From an uncultured Bacteroidales bacterium (lineage in GTDB: Bacteria > Bacteroidota > Bacteroidia > Bacteroidales > FEN-979), in contig CAIYUC010000045.1 of assembly GCA_903929315.1 (NCBI GenBank), positions 1-56,869 of the forward strand: a stretch of 56,869 nt of DNA, written 5' to 3'. The notes beneath the pieces are model-generated. The model had not been told where the DNA came from, did no database searches, and was given only the letters and a program-made list of their open reading frames with translations. This document shows, piece by piece, positions 24,656 through 33,995 of the stretch. Position 1 is the first letter of the stretch; each line of letters starts with the position of its first letter. Made by a program: the position numbers and the translations under genes.

Positions 24656-25768
24656 TTACCGTAACTGATGATAATACTCCAATGCATCTTGTATTAATTC
24701 ACTATCACACCGCTGATCGATAATGGCTTTCCCCGGTCTTTGAAGTAAAGTAAAATATATGTTGTGATCTTTATTCTTTTTATCATGAGACATGAATTCG
24801 ATAAGTTGCTCTGAACCGGAATCCTGTATTGGGAAATATTCATAATTCAACAAGATGAGAGACACTATGGAATTCAGATCCTCGTTGGCAAGACCTGTTT
24901 GTTTGAAGGAGAGATAACTTTCGAAGATGATACCCATGGCAACCGCATGTCCATGATGTAAGCCGGGATTAAAATTCCTCATTGACATGGCTTCCAATGC
25001 ATGGCCGAAGGTATGACCAAAGTTCAACAATTTCCTGATATTCTCCTCATGGAAATCATTTACTATTATGTCATATTTGATTTTTATGGATCGGTCAACC
25101 AATTTTTCCCATAAAAGATTGTTGGAAGGTATTTTCAAAATACTTTCATGCAGGAGGAGTTTTTCTAATTTGTTCCATAATATAGCATCTTCGATTAACG
25201 CATATTTAATGACTTCTGCAAATCCATTCGCAATATGATCCTTAGAAAGTGTCTTTAAAAAACCGGAATGAATAAAAACAGCTTTTGGATTGTAAAATGT
25301 CCCGACCTGGTTTTTAATATCTCCAAAATTAAGACCTGTTTTACCTCCAATAGCAGCATCAACCTGTGCCATTAATGTAGTAGGGATATTTATATAGGGA
25401 ATACCCCGTTGAAAGGTCGAAGAAATAAATCCACCCAGGTCCGAAATGACGCCACCTCCAAGGTTTATCAGTAGGGCGTGCCGATCGGCACGCCTTTCCA
25501 TTAGTGCATTCCATAGCTGAACCGCCGTTTCGATGGATTTGTTTTTTTCTCCGGACGGGATCTCTATAATTTCAGCATTCTTAAGAATAACGGAATGGGA
25601 AAGTAGGATTGGAAGACAATGATGCCTGGTATTTTCATCCACCAAAATAAATATCCTGACAGGAAGGATGCAAAAATCATTGAGGAATTGTTCAAGTTCG
25701 ATAAAGACATTTTCACCGGTAACAACGAAAAATTGCTCTGATTTGTTGAATGTTCCGGTGATTTTCAT
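24656..25768 (-). CDS. aroB: 3-dehydroquinate synthase
   Basis: The 370-aa NAD- and metal-dependent enzyme converts DAHP to 3-dehydroquinate. Recognisable motifs are IPSGEKNKS, LLINLGGGVISDLGGFISSTFQRGI, IPTTLMAQVDAAIGGKTGLN, KNQVGTFYNP, FAEVIKYALI and the metal-ligand FGHTFGHALE with GLHHGHAVAMG. It starts 25 bp after ald and is followed by aroA, so it is likely part of one transcript. Confidence 0.94.
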   Translation of the reverse strand: MKITGTFNKSEQFFVVTGENVFIELEQFLNDFCILPVRIFILVDENTRHHCLPILLSHSVILKNAEIIEIPSGEKNKSIETAVQLWNALMERRADRHALLINLGGGVISDLGGFISSTFQRGIPYINIPTTLMAQVDAAIGGKTGLNFGDIKNQVGTFYNPKAVFIHSGFLKTLSKDHIANGFAEVIKYALIEDAILWNKLEKLLLHESILKIPSNNLLWEKLVDRSIKIKYDIIVNDFHEENIRKLLNFGHTFGHALEAMSMRNFNPGLHHGHAVAMGIIFESYLSFKQTGLANEDLNSIVSLILLNYEYFPIQDSGSEQLIEFMSHDKKNKDHNIYFTLLQRPGKAIIDQRCDSELIQDALEYYHQLR

Positions 25769-25793
25769 AATAGGAATATGAATCGTAACAGGT

Positions 25794-27017
25794 TCAATGG
25801 AATGACGCCATTAAAAGGTCTATGTCCTGGTAAGGCAGGTTAAAATATTTACCGATAAATTGATTGGTTAATGTACCATTGTAAAGATATACACCATGAC
25901 GAACGCCTGGGTCGATATTCAGGAAGTGTTCAACGCCTCCTTCAAGACCGATATCCAGGATGATCGGGACAAAAATATTGTTCAATGCCTGGGAAGCGGT
26001 ATGAGGTACCCTGGAAGGTATATTAGGCACACAATAATGTGTGATCCCATATTTATTAAAAACAGGATTTTTGTGATTAGTCGGATGTGAGGTTTCAACA
26101 CAACCGCCCTGGTCGATGCTTATATCAAGGATGACGGCGCCCTCCTTCATTTCCCTTACCATATCCTCAGTAATAATACAGGGAGTCTTCCCGCTTTTTG
26201 AATGAATAGCGCCAATGACCACGTCGGCTGTTTTTATGGATTGCAGGAGGACCGCAGGATGGAGTATGGAAGTAAATACCCGGATTCCAAGGTTATTTTG
26301 TAACCGTCGAAGGCGATAGACCGAATTATCAAAAATTTTTACAAGCGCCCCTAATCCCATTGCAGACCGGGCAGCATATTCACCAACCGTCCCCGACCCT
26401 ATTATTACGACTTCGGAAGGGCGGATACCGGTAATTCCCCCGAACATTTTACCCCGGCCATATTCTGTATCGGCAAGGTATTCCGCCGCGATAAATATGG
26501 ACATGGAACCAGCAATTTCACTCATCGCACGGATGACAGGGAAAATATCTGTTTTATCCTGTATTAATTCAAAACCGAGAGCCGTAACCTTTTTTGCCAT
26601 CAACCCCCGGAAATAATCTCCATGTTGTATTCCTATCTGCAAGGCAGAAATCAGTGTCTGTTTGGGTTTAAGAAATTCTGTTTCGGCAGCCGTTACAGGC
26701 GATACCTTAAGGATCATGTCAGCCTTATAAACTTCTTCGCGTGAATAAACAATTTTTCCGCAGGCTTCACTGTATTCATGATCCGGAAAATGTGCAGCCA
26801 ATCCGGCGCCTGCTTCGATTAGCACCTTGTGGCCATGCCTGCACAATAAACCTACTCCGTCAGGGATAAGGGAAACGCGGTTTTCATTATCTGACGTTTC
26901 TTTGGGAACACCAAGTGTAAGTTTGCTTTTTTGCTTTCCGACCTCTAACATCTCTTCCTGAGGCATCAACATCTCAGCATGAGAAAATTTACGGGTTTCG
27001 CGCTTGATCTCTGCCAT
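25794..27017 (-). CDS. ald: Alanine dehydrogenase
   Basis: The 407-aa member of the alanine dehydrogenase / PNT family reversibly deaminates L-alanine to pyruvate with NAD. Features are GVPKETSDNENRVSLIPDGV at about residue 36, KVSPVTAAETEFL, the Rossmann motif VVIIGSGTVGEYAARSAMGLGA and ILDISIDQGGCVETSHPT. The N-terminus carries about 35 extra residues (SHAEMLMPQEEMLEVGKQKS) relative to classical Ald, which is common in Bacteroidota homologues. It lies downstream of tsaE in the porX-tsaE-ald-aroB-aroA run. Confidence 0.87.
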   Translation of the reverse strand: MAEIKRETRKFSHAEMLMPQEEMLEVGKQKSKLTLGVPKETSDNENRVSLIPDGVGLLCRHGHKVLIEAGAGLAAHFPDHEYSEACGKIVYSREEVYKADMILKVSPVTAAETEFLKPKQTLISALQIGIQHGDYFRGLMAKKVTALGFELIQDKTDIFPVIRAMSEIAGSMSIFIAAEYLADTEYGRGKMFGGITGIRPSEVVIIGSGTVGEYAARSAMGLGALVKIFDNSVYRLRRLQNNLGIRVFTSILHPAVLLQSIKTADVVIGAIHSKSGKTPCIITEDMVREMKEGAVILDISIDQGGCVETSHPTNHKNPVFNKYGITHYCVPNIPSRVPHTASQALNNIFVPIILDIGLEGGVEHFLNIDPGVRHGVYLYNGTLTNQFIGKYFNLPYQDIDLLMASFH

Positions 27018-27029
27018 AATTGTAAAATT

Positions 27030-27063
27030 AATACGAAGATACTACTAATACGAAGATACTACA
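27030..27063. repeat. 17-bp direct repeat x2
   Basis: Two adjacent 17-bp copies of AATACGAAGATACTACT (the second differs only at the last base) lie between ald and tsaE. A 16-bp word at 27123-27138 is the reverse complement of part of the 7-bp array at 53656-53676. Confidence 0.75.
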
Positions 27064-27152
27064 AATTAGAAAATTCCGAATGCAAAATGCGGAAATCAGA
27101 ATAATGAAGATAAAAGACAGCTGTCGTAATCCGTAATTAACTTGCGACGCTG

Positions 27153-27572
27153 TCATCCTATTAAAGTGTCGAACTCTATGATCCTCTCTTTATCTCCGTT
27201 GATGGAGACTTTTACAACATTTTTTGGCAATAATTGCTCAATCTTTTCAGGCCACTCAATGAAACAGAAATTTCCGGAAAAAAAATATTCCTCATAACCA
27301 ATATCCATAACTTCTTCCAGCTTCCTGATCCGGTAAAAATCAAAATGAAATAAGGAATCGCCATCCTTGGTTTTATATTCGTTGATAATCGTAAACGAAG
27401 GACTCTGCACAATATCTGTTGCACCCAACTGATGACACAATACTTTGATAAAGGTCGTTTTACCGGCTCCCATCTTCCCATAAAAAGCAAAAACCCTTGC
27501 ATCGGGATAAGCATCAAGTAATTTCCGGGCAATACTTGGTAATTCAGATAAACTATGACACGTGATATTCAA
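27153..27572 (-). CDS. tsaE: tRNA t6A biosynthesis ATPase TsaE
   Basis: The 139-aa ATPase of the threonylcarbamoyladenosine (t6A) tRNA modification complex partners with TsaB and TsaD. Walker A is GKMGAGKTTFIK (about residues 31-42). The family block SPSFTIINEYKTKDGDSLFHFDFYRI and the acidic FIEWPEKIEQLLP follow. Length is normal. Adjacency to porX and ald is a gene order I have seen in other Bacteroidota. An 11-bp tandem array occupies its upstream region. Confidence 0.93.
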   Translation of the reverse strand: MNITCHSLSELPSIARKLLDAYPDARVFAFYGKMGAGKTTFIKVLCHQLGATDIVQSPSFTIINEYKTKDGDSLFHFDFYRIRKLEEVMDIGYEEYFFSGNFCFIEWPEKIEQLLPKNVVKVSINGDKERIIEFDTLIG

Positions 27573-27577
27573 GATCG

Positions 27578-27665
27578 TTATTCAGTGGTTATTCAATAGT
27601 TATTCAGTGGTTATTCAGTAGTTATTCAGTGGTTATTCAGTGGTTATTCAGTAATTATTCAGTAG
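27578..27665. repeat. 11-bp tandem array (TTATTCAGTGG x8)
   Basis: Eight perfectly phased 11-bp units (consensus TTATTCAGTGG, with variants ending TAG and TAA), plus a degenerate ninth, begin 6 bp upstream of the tsaE start and fill half of the 170-bp tsaE-porX gap. Confidence 0.92.
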
Positions 27666-27684
27666 TTATTCATCGTTATTTATT

Positions 27685-27748
27685 CATTACCTCATTATCT
27701 CATTAACTCATTATTTCGCTATTTCACGATTTCGCCATTTCTCTATTT
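27685..27748. repeat. 8-bp tandem array, CRCYATTT family, copy C (8 units)
   Basis: Eight 8-bp units grade from CATTACCT-type to CGCCATTT-type, directly after the 11-bp array. The last unit overlaps the porX stop codon (27743-27745). It is related to the arrays at 1911 and 6416. Confidence 0.8.
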
Positions 27749-29296
27749 CCGCTTCATCACAGCAAAGGGTATCATGATCTCTTCCATCGAGATCCCTCCG
27801 TGCTGAAATGTGTTTTTGTAATAATTTACATAATAGTTGTAGTTATTGGGATACGCAAAAAAATCGTCATTCCTGCAAAAAATATAATTTGAGCTGACAT
27901 TGATCCTTGGTAAAAAGGCGTCTTCCGGGTTTTTTATCTCAAAAACCTCATTATGCTCATATTTCAATGCTCTGCCTGTCTTGTAGCGTAAATTGGTGTT
28001 GGTATTTTTATCTCCTAGCACTTTTACCGGGTTATTCACCCGGATGGAACCATGGTCTGTTGTTACAATCACATTTACATCCTTTTCTGCTAAAAACCGG
28101 AAAATATCCAGTAACGGGGAATGCTGGAACCATGAAACAGTCAGCGAACGATAAGCTTTTTCATCATTGGCAAGTTCACGGATGATCTCCATTTCCGTCC
28201 TTGCATGAGACAGCATATCGACAAAATTATAAACAATAAAGTTGAGCTTGTTGACCATTAGATTTGGCATGGATTCAACCAGTTTCCTACCAAAAGTTTG
28301 ATTTAAAACCTTATAATAAGAATATTTAATATCCCTCCCATACCGTTTCAGGAGTTCACCCAGGAACTCCGATTCATTATTGTTCTTTGTTCCTTCCTCA
28401 TCTTCATCCACCCATAGTTTTGGATACTTCTTCTCAATTTCTGTCGGAAGAAGTCCTGCAAAAATTGAATTACGGGCGTATTGTGTCGTTGTGGGAAGAA
28501 TACTGTAATAAATCTCATCACTTTCCACCCGGAAATATTCTTCAAGGATCGGTTGCAACATTTTCCATTGGTCATACCTCAGGTTATCCACTAAGATCAC
28601 GAATAGCGGACGGTTATCATTTAATAAAGGAAAAATCTTGTCCTTGATTAAAGTATGGGATTGAACCGGCTTATTACTGGATTTTCCGTTGATCCAATTC
28701 AGGTAATTCTGTTCGATAAATTTTGTGAATACTTCGTTCGCTTCATTTTTCTGCATCATAAGGATCTGGTTCATTCCTTCATCATTCGATTTTTCCAATT
28801 TTAATTCCCAGTAAATAAGCTTTTTATAAATCTCGGTCCATTCCTCATAATTCAGTTTGTTGCTGATTTCCATACCAATACTGCGGAATTCCTGCTGGTA
28901 TTGATGAGTCGTCTTTTCGCTGACAAGTTTCTTATTTTCAAGGGTCTTTTTGAGACTCAGAAGGATCTGGTTGGGATTAACAGGTTTGATCAGGTAATCC
29001 GAAATATTAGATCCGATAGCATCCTCCATGATTGTCTCTTCTTCAGTCTTTGTGATCATAACCACGGGTAGATGGGGAAAATCACTTTTGATTTTCATGA
29101 GTGTTTCTATACCCGATAATCCCGGCATCTGCTCATCCAGGAAGACGATGTCAAAATCCTTTTTTTTCAATATTTCCAATGCTTCATGCCCGTTGTTTGT
29201 AGTATCTACGTCGTATCCTCTTTCTCTTAAAAAAATCATATGTGGTTTCAAAAGATCAATCTCATCATCCACCCATAAAATCGTCATTTTATCCAT
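27743..29296 (-). CDS. porX: PorX: response regulator with PglZ phosphatase domain
   Basis: The 517-aa protein has an N-terminal receiver domain (acidic pair Asp10/Asp11, phospho-acceptor Asp54 in FLDEQMPGLSG, Lys104 in IKP), a helical linker (about 120-210) and a C-terminal PglZ/alkaline-phosphatase-like domain with VILVDNLRYDQW (Asp237), ILPTTTQYARNS (nucleophile Thr region 269-271) and TTDHGS. In Porphyromonas PorX works with PorY and SigP to control type IX secretion genes, and the PglZ domain cleaves oligonucleotide signals. Four T9SS cargo genes lie in this same window, so it may control their export. It is divergent from the HD gene, with a TAAATTTG box on the minus strand at 29377-29384. 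Confidence 0.93.
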   Translation of the reverse strand: MDKMTILWVDDEIDLLKPHMIFLRERGYDVDTTNNGHEALEILKKKDFDIVFLDEQMPGLSGIETLMKIKSDFPHLPVVMITKTEEETIMEDAIGSNISDYLIKPVNPNQILLSLKKTLENKKLVSEKTTHQYQQEFRSIGMEISNKLNYEEWTEIYKKLIYWELKLEKSNDEGMNQILMMQKNEANEVFTKFIEQNYLNWINGKSSNKPVQSHTLIKDKIFPLLNDNRPLFVILVDNLRYDQWKMLQPILEEYFRVESDEIYYSILPTTTQYARNSIFAGLLPTEIEKKYPKLWVDEDEEGTKNNNESEFLGELLKRYGRDIKYSYYKVLNQTFGRKLVESMPNLMVNKLNFIVYNFVDMLSHARTEMEIIRELANDEKAYRSLTVSWFQHSPLLDIFRFLAEKDVNVIVTTDHGSIRVNNPVKVLGDKNTNTNLRYKTGRALKYEHNEVFEIKNPEDAFLPRINVSSNYIFCRNDDFFAYPNNYNYYVNYYKNTFQHGGISMEEIMIPFAVMKRK

Positions 29297-29395
29297 ATCT
29301 TTACAATTTTAGCTCTCTTAATAAATGTTTTAATATTGCTTTTATTGTCTTAGGTTTGTTTTTTATCATCTTTTAACAAATTTACGTCGAATTCA

Positions 29396-30643
29396 ATGAA
29401 TCATAATAAAATAAGTCAGCGAAAGATCATAAATGATCCGGTATACGGTTTCATCACAGTTCCCGGGGATCTTCTTTTCGAAATCCTTGAGCATCCGTAT
29501 TTTCAGCGGATGCGGAGAATAAAACAGCTGGGATTGACGCATTATGTATATCCGTCTGCTCTGCATACGCGTTTTCAACATGCTTTGGGATGCATGCACC
29601 TGATGTCTCAGACTATTGAAGTTCTTCAGTCCAAAAGCCATTGGATAACGGAAGAGGAACAGGAAGGATTATTGATAGCAATTCTTCTTCATGATATCGG
29701 GCATGGACCTTATTCTCATACCTTAGAACAATCTATAGTCAAGGGATTCACGCATGAAAACCTGTCACTGATGTTCATGGATGCATTGAACAATCATTTT
29801 CAAAACCGGCTTGCTATTGCAAATAGTATCTTCCGTGATGATTATCCAAAAAAATTCCTGCATCAGCTGGTTTCCAGTCAACTTGATATGGACAGGCTGG
29901 ATTACCTCACACGGGACAGCTTTTTTACAGGGGTCTCAGAAGGAATTATCAATACCGACCGGATTATTAAAATGCTGAATGTGGCAAACGACGAACTTGT
30001 TGTTGATGTGAAAGGAATTTATTCAATTGAAAAGTTCATCATTTCTCGCCGGCTGATGTATTGGCAGGTTTATTTTCATAAAACAGTGATGGCTGCTGAA
30101 TACATGCTGATCAATATCCTGAAAAGAGCAAAATACCTGGCGGAAAATGGAGTAAAATTGTTTGCGACACCGGCTTTAGAAATATTCCTGGCAAATTCTC
30201 CTTCATCAGTTGATTTTCAAAAGGATAAATCCTGGCTTATCAATTTCTCTCTTCTGGATGATTACGATATTTTTGCTTCTATAAAAGTCTGGATGGATCA
30301 TGAAGACAGGATATTATCCATTCTTTGTAAAAATCTGGTTAACCGTCACCTTTATAAAATTGAAATTCAGAACGAACCCTTTTCCCCTTCTTATTCTGAT
30401 ACCATCCGGACGGAAACTTCCAAGGCCTTACACCTTTCCAATGAGGAAACCGGATACTTTGTCATTGAAGATAATGTTGCCAATAATGCGTATAACCCAA
30501 ACAATGATAAAATAAAACTTCTCTATAAAGACAACCACCTCAAAGATGTTTCTGAAGCATCCGATCAGCTCAATATTTCAGTCCTTTCAACAACGGTAAG
30601 GAAATATTTGCTTGGTTATCCGAAGAATATAAATATAAGTTAA
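29396..30643 (+). CDS. HD-domain phosphohydrolase (SAMHD1/dGTPase-like)
   Basis: The 415-aa protein belongs to the HD superfamily. Motifs are LHTRFQHALG (first His), LLHDIGHGPYSHTLE (HD doublet) and SSQLDMDRLDYLTRDS (distal Asp), the arrangement of dNTP triphosphohydrolase-like enzymes. The substrate is not known from sequence; nucleotide phosphohydrolysis is the family expectation. It begins the plus-strand run HD-lpxD-lpxC/fabZ-lpxA and is divergent from porX, an order widespread in Bacteroidota. Confidence 0.86.
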   Translation: MNHNKISQRKIINDPVYGFITVPGDLLFEILEHPYFQRMRRIKQLGLTHYVYPSALHTRFQHALGCMHLMSQTIEVLQSKSHWITEEEQEGLLIAILLHDIGHGPYSHTLEQSIVKGFTHENLSLMFMDALNNHFQNRLAIANSIFRDDYPKKFLHQLVSSQLDMDRLDYLTRDSFFTGVSEGIINTDRIIKMLNVANDELVVDVKGIYSIEKFIISRRLMYWQVYFHKTVMAAEYMLINILKRAKYLAENGVKLFATPALEIFLANSPSSVDFQKDKSWLINFSLLDDYDIFASIKVWMDHEDRILSILCKNLVNRHLYKIEIQNEPFSPSYSDTIRTETSKALHLSNEETGYFVIEDNVANNAYNPNNDKIKLLYKDNHLKDVSEASDQLNISVLSTTVRKYLLGYPKNINIS

Positions 30644-30735
30644 CCAAACACTTAAAAAATATTTTATCCGATATAAAAATTATTGGTAACTTGCGGCAAA
30701 TTTTGAATCGTAAACCCTTATAGCAAAGTGAATTA

Positions 30736-31761
30736 ATGGAATTTTCCGCCAGACAAATCGCTGAAGTCCTGAACGGGAAGGTGGAAGGAAATCCCGATGT
30801 AAAAATTTCGAATTTAGGCAAAATCGAAGAAGGAACACAGGGTACGATGACTTTTCTTGCAAATCCTGCTTATACACACTATATCTATTCGACGAAGGCA
30901 TCCATTATTGTTGTTAATGATGATTTCATACCCAGTCAAAGGATAAACGGCACGCTTATCCGGGTAAATAATGCCTATACTGCTTTTGCAAAATTAATCG
31001 AGATCTTTAATAAAAGGCCCCAGGAGAAGCACGGTATTTCTTCCCTCTCCTATATTTCGAAAAGTGCTAAACTGGGTGAGGATGTCTATGTCGGGGAATT
31101 TACATCCATCGGGGAAAATGTGATCATTGGAAAGAACGCCATGATCTATCCAAACTGCACCATAGCGGATGATTCAACTGTTGACGAGGGAAGCATTGTT
31201 TACCCGGGTGTTACGCTATACCGGAAAACAATTATTGGAAAACACTGTACGATTCATGCCGGGGTAATTATTGGTGCTGACGGTTTTGGATTCGCTCCTC
31301 AGACTGACAAAGAGTATAAAAAAATCATCCAGACAGGTAATGTTGTGATTGAAGACAATGTTGAGATCGGTGCAAATACTACAATTGACAGGGCTACCCT
31401 TGGTTCGACTGTCATTCATAAAGGAGCCAAAATTGACAATCTTGTCCAGATAGCGCATAACGTCGAAATTGGTGAAAATACTTTAATTGCGGCACAGACC
31501 GGGATCTCCGGCTCAACAAAGATCGGGAAGAACTGTTTGATCGCGGGACAGGTTGGAATTATTGGTCATCTTACCATTGCAGACAATGTGAAAATCGGCG
31601 CTCAATCCGGTATTGAACATAGTATCAAGGAGGAAGGTGCTGCGTTTCTTGGCACACCTGCTGCCGATGCAAGAAAAACACGCCGGTTGTATGTCTACTG
31701 GCGGAATTTTGAAGACCTGGTTAAACGGGTCTACCAATTGGAAAAAATGTCAAAGAAATAA
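30736..31761 (+). CDS. lpxD: UDP-3-O-acylglucosamine N-acyltransferase
   Basis: The 341-aa enzyme performs the third step of lipid A synthesis, adding the N-linked hydroxyacyl chain. It has the N-terminal uridine-binding region ([23 protein letters not shown]), a left-handed beta-helix of hexapeptide repeats (about 100-300) and the catalytic His in [21 protein letters not shown] is the usual acyl-pocket segment. It precedes lpxC/fabZ by 33 bp. A second LpxD homologue is encoded at 36125-37054. Confidence 0.93.
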   Translation: MEFSARQIAEVLNGKVEGNPDVKISNLGKIEEGTQGTMTFLANPAYTHYIYSTKASIIVVNDDFIPSQRINGTLIRVNNAYTAFAKLIEIFNKRPQEKHGISSLSYISKSAKLGEDVYVGEFTSIGENVIIGKNAMIYPNCTIADDSTVDEGSIVYPGVTLYRKTIIGKHCTIHAGVIIGADGFGFAPQTDKEYKKIIQTGNVVIEDNVEIGANTTIDRATLGSTVIHKGAKIDNLVQIAHNVEIGENTLIAAQTGISGSTKIGKNCLIAGQVGIIGHLTIADNVKIGAQSGIEHSIKEEGAAFLGTPAADARKTRRLYVYWRNFEDLVKRVYQLEKMSKK

Positions 31762-31794
31762 AGATCGTTTACAAATTATCTATATAAGCCAGGC

Positions 31795-33195
31795 ATGAGC
31801 GATAAGCAGAAGACGATCAAATCACCCATTAGCATAGCAGGGACGGGATTGCATACGGGTAATGACGTGATCCTTACAATTAAGCCTGCTCCTGTAGATC
31901 ACGGTTATAAATTCAGACGGACAGACCTTTATCCTGAGATCTGTATTGCCGCTGATGTTGACCACGTTATTGATACCTCCAGGGGTACCAGCATAGAGGC
32001 TGACGGTATCCGTATCGATACTATTGAGCACGTGTTGGCAGCTCTTGCAGGGTTAGAGATCGATAATGTATTGATTGAGATGAACCAGTCTGAAACACCC
32101 ATCCTTGACGGGAGTTCCAGGTTGTACGTGGAAATGCTGTTGGAAGCAGGCATCATTGAACAGGACGCGCTTAAAAATTATTTCGAGCTTACTTCTAATG
32201 TCATCTATACCAATGCGGAGAAGAAGGTTGAGCTCGTCGCGATCCCTGCAAAAGAATTTCATGTATCGGTGATGATTGATTATGACTCAAAGGTACTTCC
32301 GTCTCAAAATGCCACTCTGAATAACATCGAACAGTTCAAAGAGGAGATCGCTCCCTGTCGTACATTTGTATTTCTCCATGAACTGGAATATCTTCTCAAC
32401 AATAATCTTATCAAAGGTGGAGATCTGAACAATGCCATCATATTCGTAAACCGGGTTATCTCCAAAAAAGAGCTGGACCATCTTGCAAAGATATTCAGGA
32501 AACCCAAGATGGAAGTGTTGAAAGAAGGTATTTTAAATAACCTGGAATTAAAATTCCCCAATGAACCTGCACGGCATAAATTGCTGGATGTAATCGGGGA
32601 TCTTGCTCTTGTCGGGATGCCAATTAAAGCTCATATCATCGCTACACGACCGGGACATCATTCAAATGTAGAGTTTGCGAAAATGATCAAGGATCTGATA
32701 AAAAAACAGAAAAAAGCAGAAACGGTTCCCGTTTTCGATCTTAACAAACCACCGCTATATGATATAATCAAGATCCAGAAGGTCCTTCCACACCGTCCGC
32801 CCTTTCTGCTTGTAGACCGGATCCTGGAAATGAGCGATCATCATGTGATCGGGATAAAAAATGTTACTATGAATGAACCATTTTTCATGGGACACTTTCC
32901 GGGGGAACCCGTAATGCCTGGTGTTTTACAGATTGAAGCCATGGCCCAGATAGGGGGAATATTTATTCTGAGTTTTGTTCCCGATCCGCAAAATTATATT
33001 ACCTATTTCCTGAGAATTGATAATGTCAGATTCCGCCGCAAAGTCGTTCCCGGTGATACCCTCGTTTTCGTAAATAAACTGGTTTCCCCCATGCGCAGAG
33101 GAATCTGCCATATGCAGGGAACTGCATATGTTGGTGATAAAATCGTTATGGAAGGGGAACTGATGGCTCAAATCCAAAAAATCAACACGCTATGA
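31795..33195 (+). CDS. lpxC: Bifunctional LpxC deacetylase / FabZ dehydratase
   Basis: The 466-aa fusion is characteristic of Bacteroidota. Residues about 1-300 are LpxC, the Zn-dependent UDP-3-O-acyl-GlcNAc deacetylase (TIKSPISIAGTGLHTG, DTIEHVLAALAGLEIDNV, CRTFVFLHELEYL, ATRPGHHSN). Residues about 320-466 are FabZ, the 3-hydroxyacyl-ACP dehydratase (KVLPHRPPFLLVDRI, MGHFPGEPVMPGVLQIEAMAQIGG with the catalytic His and Glu). It links lipid A commitment with supply of hydroxyacyl chains. The stop overlaps the lpxA start (ATGA), so translation is coupled. Confidence 0.95.
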   Translation: MSDKQKTIKSPISIAGTGLHTGNDVILTIKPAPVDHGYKFRRTDLYPEICIAADVDHVIDTSRGTSIEADGIRIDTIEHVLAALAGLEIDNVLIEMNQSETPILDGSSRLYVEMLLEAGIIEQDALKNYFELTSNVIYTNAEKKVELVAIPAKEFHVSVMIDYDSKVLPSQNATLNNIEQFKEEIAPCRTFVFLHELEYLLNNNLIKGGDLNNAIIFVNRVISKKELDHLAKIFRKPKMEVLKEGILNNLELKFPNEPARHKLLDVIGDLALVGMPIKAHIIATRPGHHSNVEFAKMIKDLIKKQKKAETVPVFDLNKPPLYDIIKIQKVLPHRPPFLLVDRILEMSDHHVIGIKNVTMNEPFFMGHFPGEPVMPGVLQIEAMAQIGGIFILSFVPDPQNYITYFLRIDNVRFRRKVVPGDTLVFVNKLVSPMRRGICHMQGTAYVGDKIVMEGELMAQIQKINTL

Positions 33196-33995
33196 ACCAA
33201 CCTTTGGCATATGTGAATCCACAGGCGAAAGTTGCGCCGAATGTGGTTATTGAACCTTTTGTTTGTATCGATAAGAATGTAATCGTTGACGAAGGGACCT
33301 GGATTGGTTCCAATGTGACTATTCTGGAAGGTGCCCGTATCGGGAAAAATTGCAGGATCTTTCCGGGGGCTGTTATTTCAGCAATTCCTCAGGACTTAAA
33401 ATTCGCCGGTGAAGAAACCATCGTTAAAATTGGAAATAATACGACAATCCGGGAATTTGTGACGATCAACAGGGGTACTAAAGCAAGCTATGAAACAGTA
33501 ATTGGTGATAATACCTTATTGATGGCTTATGTTCATGTAGCACATGACTGTATTATCGGAAATAACGTAATAATGGGAAATGCTGCCATGCTTGCCGGGC
33601 ACGTCACCCTTGATGACTGGGCTATTATAGGGGCTATGGTGCCTGTACACCAGTTTTGTCGTATCGGGGCACATTCCATAATATCCGGCGGATCCCTGGT
33701 AAGTAAAGATGTTCCACCTTATACCAAAGCAGGTAGAGAACCCCTTTCTTATGTTGGCCTAAATTCAATCGGACTTCGCCGAAGAGGGTTCTCCTCGCCA
33801 GTGATCAATAAAATCCAGGAAATTTACAGGATCATTTATCTGAGAGGATACAATGTAACACAAGCCGTCGAAATCATCGAAGCCAAAGTGGAAGCTACTC
33901 CTGAACGTGATGAGATCCTTTCCTTTATTGCCAATTCCAGCCGTGGGATCATGAAAGGATATTCCAGAATCAAGGAAAAAAGAGGCACTGAGTAA
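33192..33995 (+). CDS. lpxA: UDP-N-acetylglucosamine acyltransferase
   Basis: The 267-aa hexapeptide-repeat enzyme starts lipid A synthesis by acylating UDP-GlcNAc. Evidence is the repeating left-handed helix (VVIEPFVCIDKNVIVDEGTWIG), AISAIPQDLKFAGEETIVKIG, the catalytic His region AYVHVAHDCIIGNNVIMGNAAMLAGHV, and the C-terminal helical extension with GLNSIGLRRRGFS. The start overlaps lpxC by 4 bp, and the following ABC gene starts on the base after its stop. Confidence 0.95.
   Translation: MNQPLAYVNPQAKVAPNVVIEPFVCIDKNVIVDEGTWIGSNVTILEGARIGKNCRIFPGAVISAIPQDLKFAGEETIVKIGNNTTIREFVTINRGTKASYETVIGDNTLLMAYVHVAHDCIIGNNVIMGNAAMLAGHVTLDDWAIIGAMVPVHQFCRIGAHSIISGGSLVSKDVPPYTKAGREPLSYVGLNSIGLRRRGFSSPVINKIQEIYRIIYLRGYNVTQAVEIIEAKVEATPERDEILSFIANSSRGIMKGYSRIKEKRGTE

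Noticed and set aside
27578-27748. CRISPR array
   Set aside because: Units are 8-11 bp with no spacers and no cas genes in the window.
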